Positions 63,699 to 64,000 of a stretch of DNA of 64,000 nucleotides are shown piece by piece (within the stretch, counting starts at the first letter, position 1; each line of letters starts with the position of its first letter). The DNA is from Micavibrio aeruginosavorus EPB (GTDB taxonomy: Bacteria; Pseudomonadota; Alphaproteobacteria; Micavibrionales; Micavibrionaceae). The stretch is taken from contig NC_020812.1 of NCBI RefSeq assembly GCF_000348745.1, positions 1,621,444-1,685,443 of the forward strand. Reading direction: 5' to 3'. The notes under the pieces were generated by a model. It made no database searches and was not told where the DNA came from. It saw nothing but the letters and a program-made list of their open reading frames with translations. The translations under genes and the position numbers were made by a program.

Positions 63699-64000
63699 AT
63701 GGAAAATTCGATCTATACCGGACTGTCACGTCAGATGGCGCTTCAAAGCGACATGAACACGATTGCGAACAACCTCGCCAACGTGAACACACCGGGTTAT
63801 CGCGGCCAGTACATGATGTTTACAGAATATGTGGAGAAACCGAAGGGGATCGAAGACCCCCTCTCCATGGTCATGGATTACGGCCAATTTATCAGCAACA
63901 AGCCCGGCCCGATGCAACACACAGGCAACCCGCTGGATGTGGCCATGCAGGGCCCCGGATTTATTGGCATCACCCGCAACGGGGAAACATTTTACACCCG
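63699..64000 (+). CDS. flgF: Flagellar basal-body rod protein FlgF (partial)
   Basis: The first 100 codons are inside the window. MENSIYTGLSRQMALQSDMN then TIANNLANVNTPGYRGQYMM and the late GNPLDVAMQGPGFIGI are FlgF features. It forms the proximal rod. AAGGGA lies upstream; the gene runs off the end. Confidence 0.93.
   Translation, partial: MENSIYTGLSRQMALQSDMNTIANNLANVNTPGYRGQYMMFTEYVEKPKGIEDPLSMVMDYGQFISNKPGPMQHTGNPLDVAMQGPGFIGITRNGETFYT

Noticed and set aside
40-64000. tRNA or rRNA genes
   Set aside because: The intergenic gaps are short and none shows a TTCGA-type T loop with an acceptor stem or an rRNA motif.

Overview
The window is about 56-60 % GC by eye, gene-dense, and reads as the chromosome of a free-living, flagellated alphaproteobacterium with aerobic respiration. 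Evidence for that placement: the cell-cycle regulator TrcR (DUF1013), a CckA-type hybrid kinase beside flhB-fliR-fliQ, the small families DUF1192, DUF465, DUF1285 and DUF6468, the petABC / trmL / hemF neighbourhood, the comF / grxC / nitrilase neighbourhood, and the MoxR-DUF58-DUF4159 cluster. I suspect a Micavibrio-like or rhodospirillid-like lineage, but I see no marker that fixes the genus. No rRNA, tRNA, CRISPR array, integrase or insertion sequence was found.

Layout. 1-8.8 kb: small membrane proteins, an HNH nuclease, an esterase, gluQ, two tandem PAP2 membrane enzymes, an XRE regulator, nitrilase-grxC, a UbiH-type hydroxylase and comF. 8.9-16.5 kb: an 865-residue methyltransferase fusion next to an NDUFAF5-like methyltransferase, guaC, DUF1192, a quinone oxidoreductase, trcR and DUF465. 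16.5-26.7 kb: an intergenic zone with three minus-strand terminators, ALDH7, a Na/Pi symporter, DUF924, the cytochrome bc1 operon petABC, trmL, hemF and a SIMPL protein. 26.8-35.5 kb: CCA nucleotidyltransferase and DUF1285 divergent from a four-gene MoxR operon. 35.6-43.8 kb: a LuxR-type response regulator, a lytic transglycosylase, dapA-smpB, a VasI-like protein, recA, a small membrane protein and an M15-type peptidase. 43.8-64 kb: a large flagellar region with cckA, flhB, fliR, fliQ, fliE, flgC, flgB, an FlhB-C-like gene, a D-Ala-D-Ala carboxypeptidase, fliO, fliP, an AMIN/TPR protein, motB-like genes, a MotE-like gene, DUF6468, fliM, fliL and, divergently, flgF behind a sigma-54 promoter.

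The most unusual part is 48.5-50.86 kb. The block fliQ-fliE-flgC-flgB is interrupted by an A-rich cassette on the opposite strand. It holds a promoter followed at once by an intrinsic terminator, a 454-residue protein with an N-terminal peptidoglycan-binding-like segment and a C-terminal D-x-Y-D ... H-R region, two small membrane proteins that look like diverged paralogues, and a 24-codon orphan fragment homologous to the C-terminus of the large protein. This is the layout expected of a polymorphic effector with membrane immunity proteins. The motif resembles, with different spacing, that of colicin-M-type lipid II hydrolases. Function is inferred, not shown.

Paired inverted repeats of the REP/BIME kind occur at about 2.15 and 35.5 kb, a degenerate one at 16.93 kb, and a different long inverted repeat at 26.68 kb.
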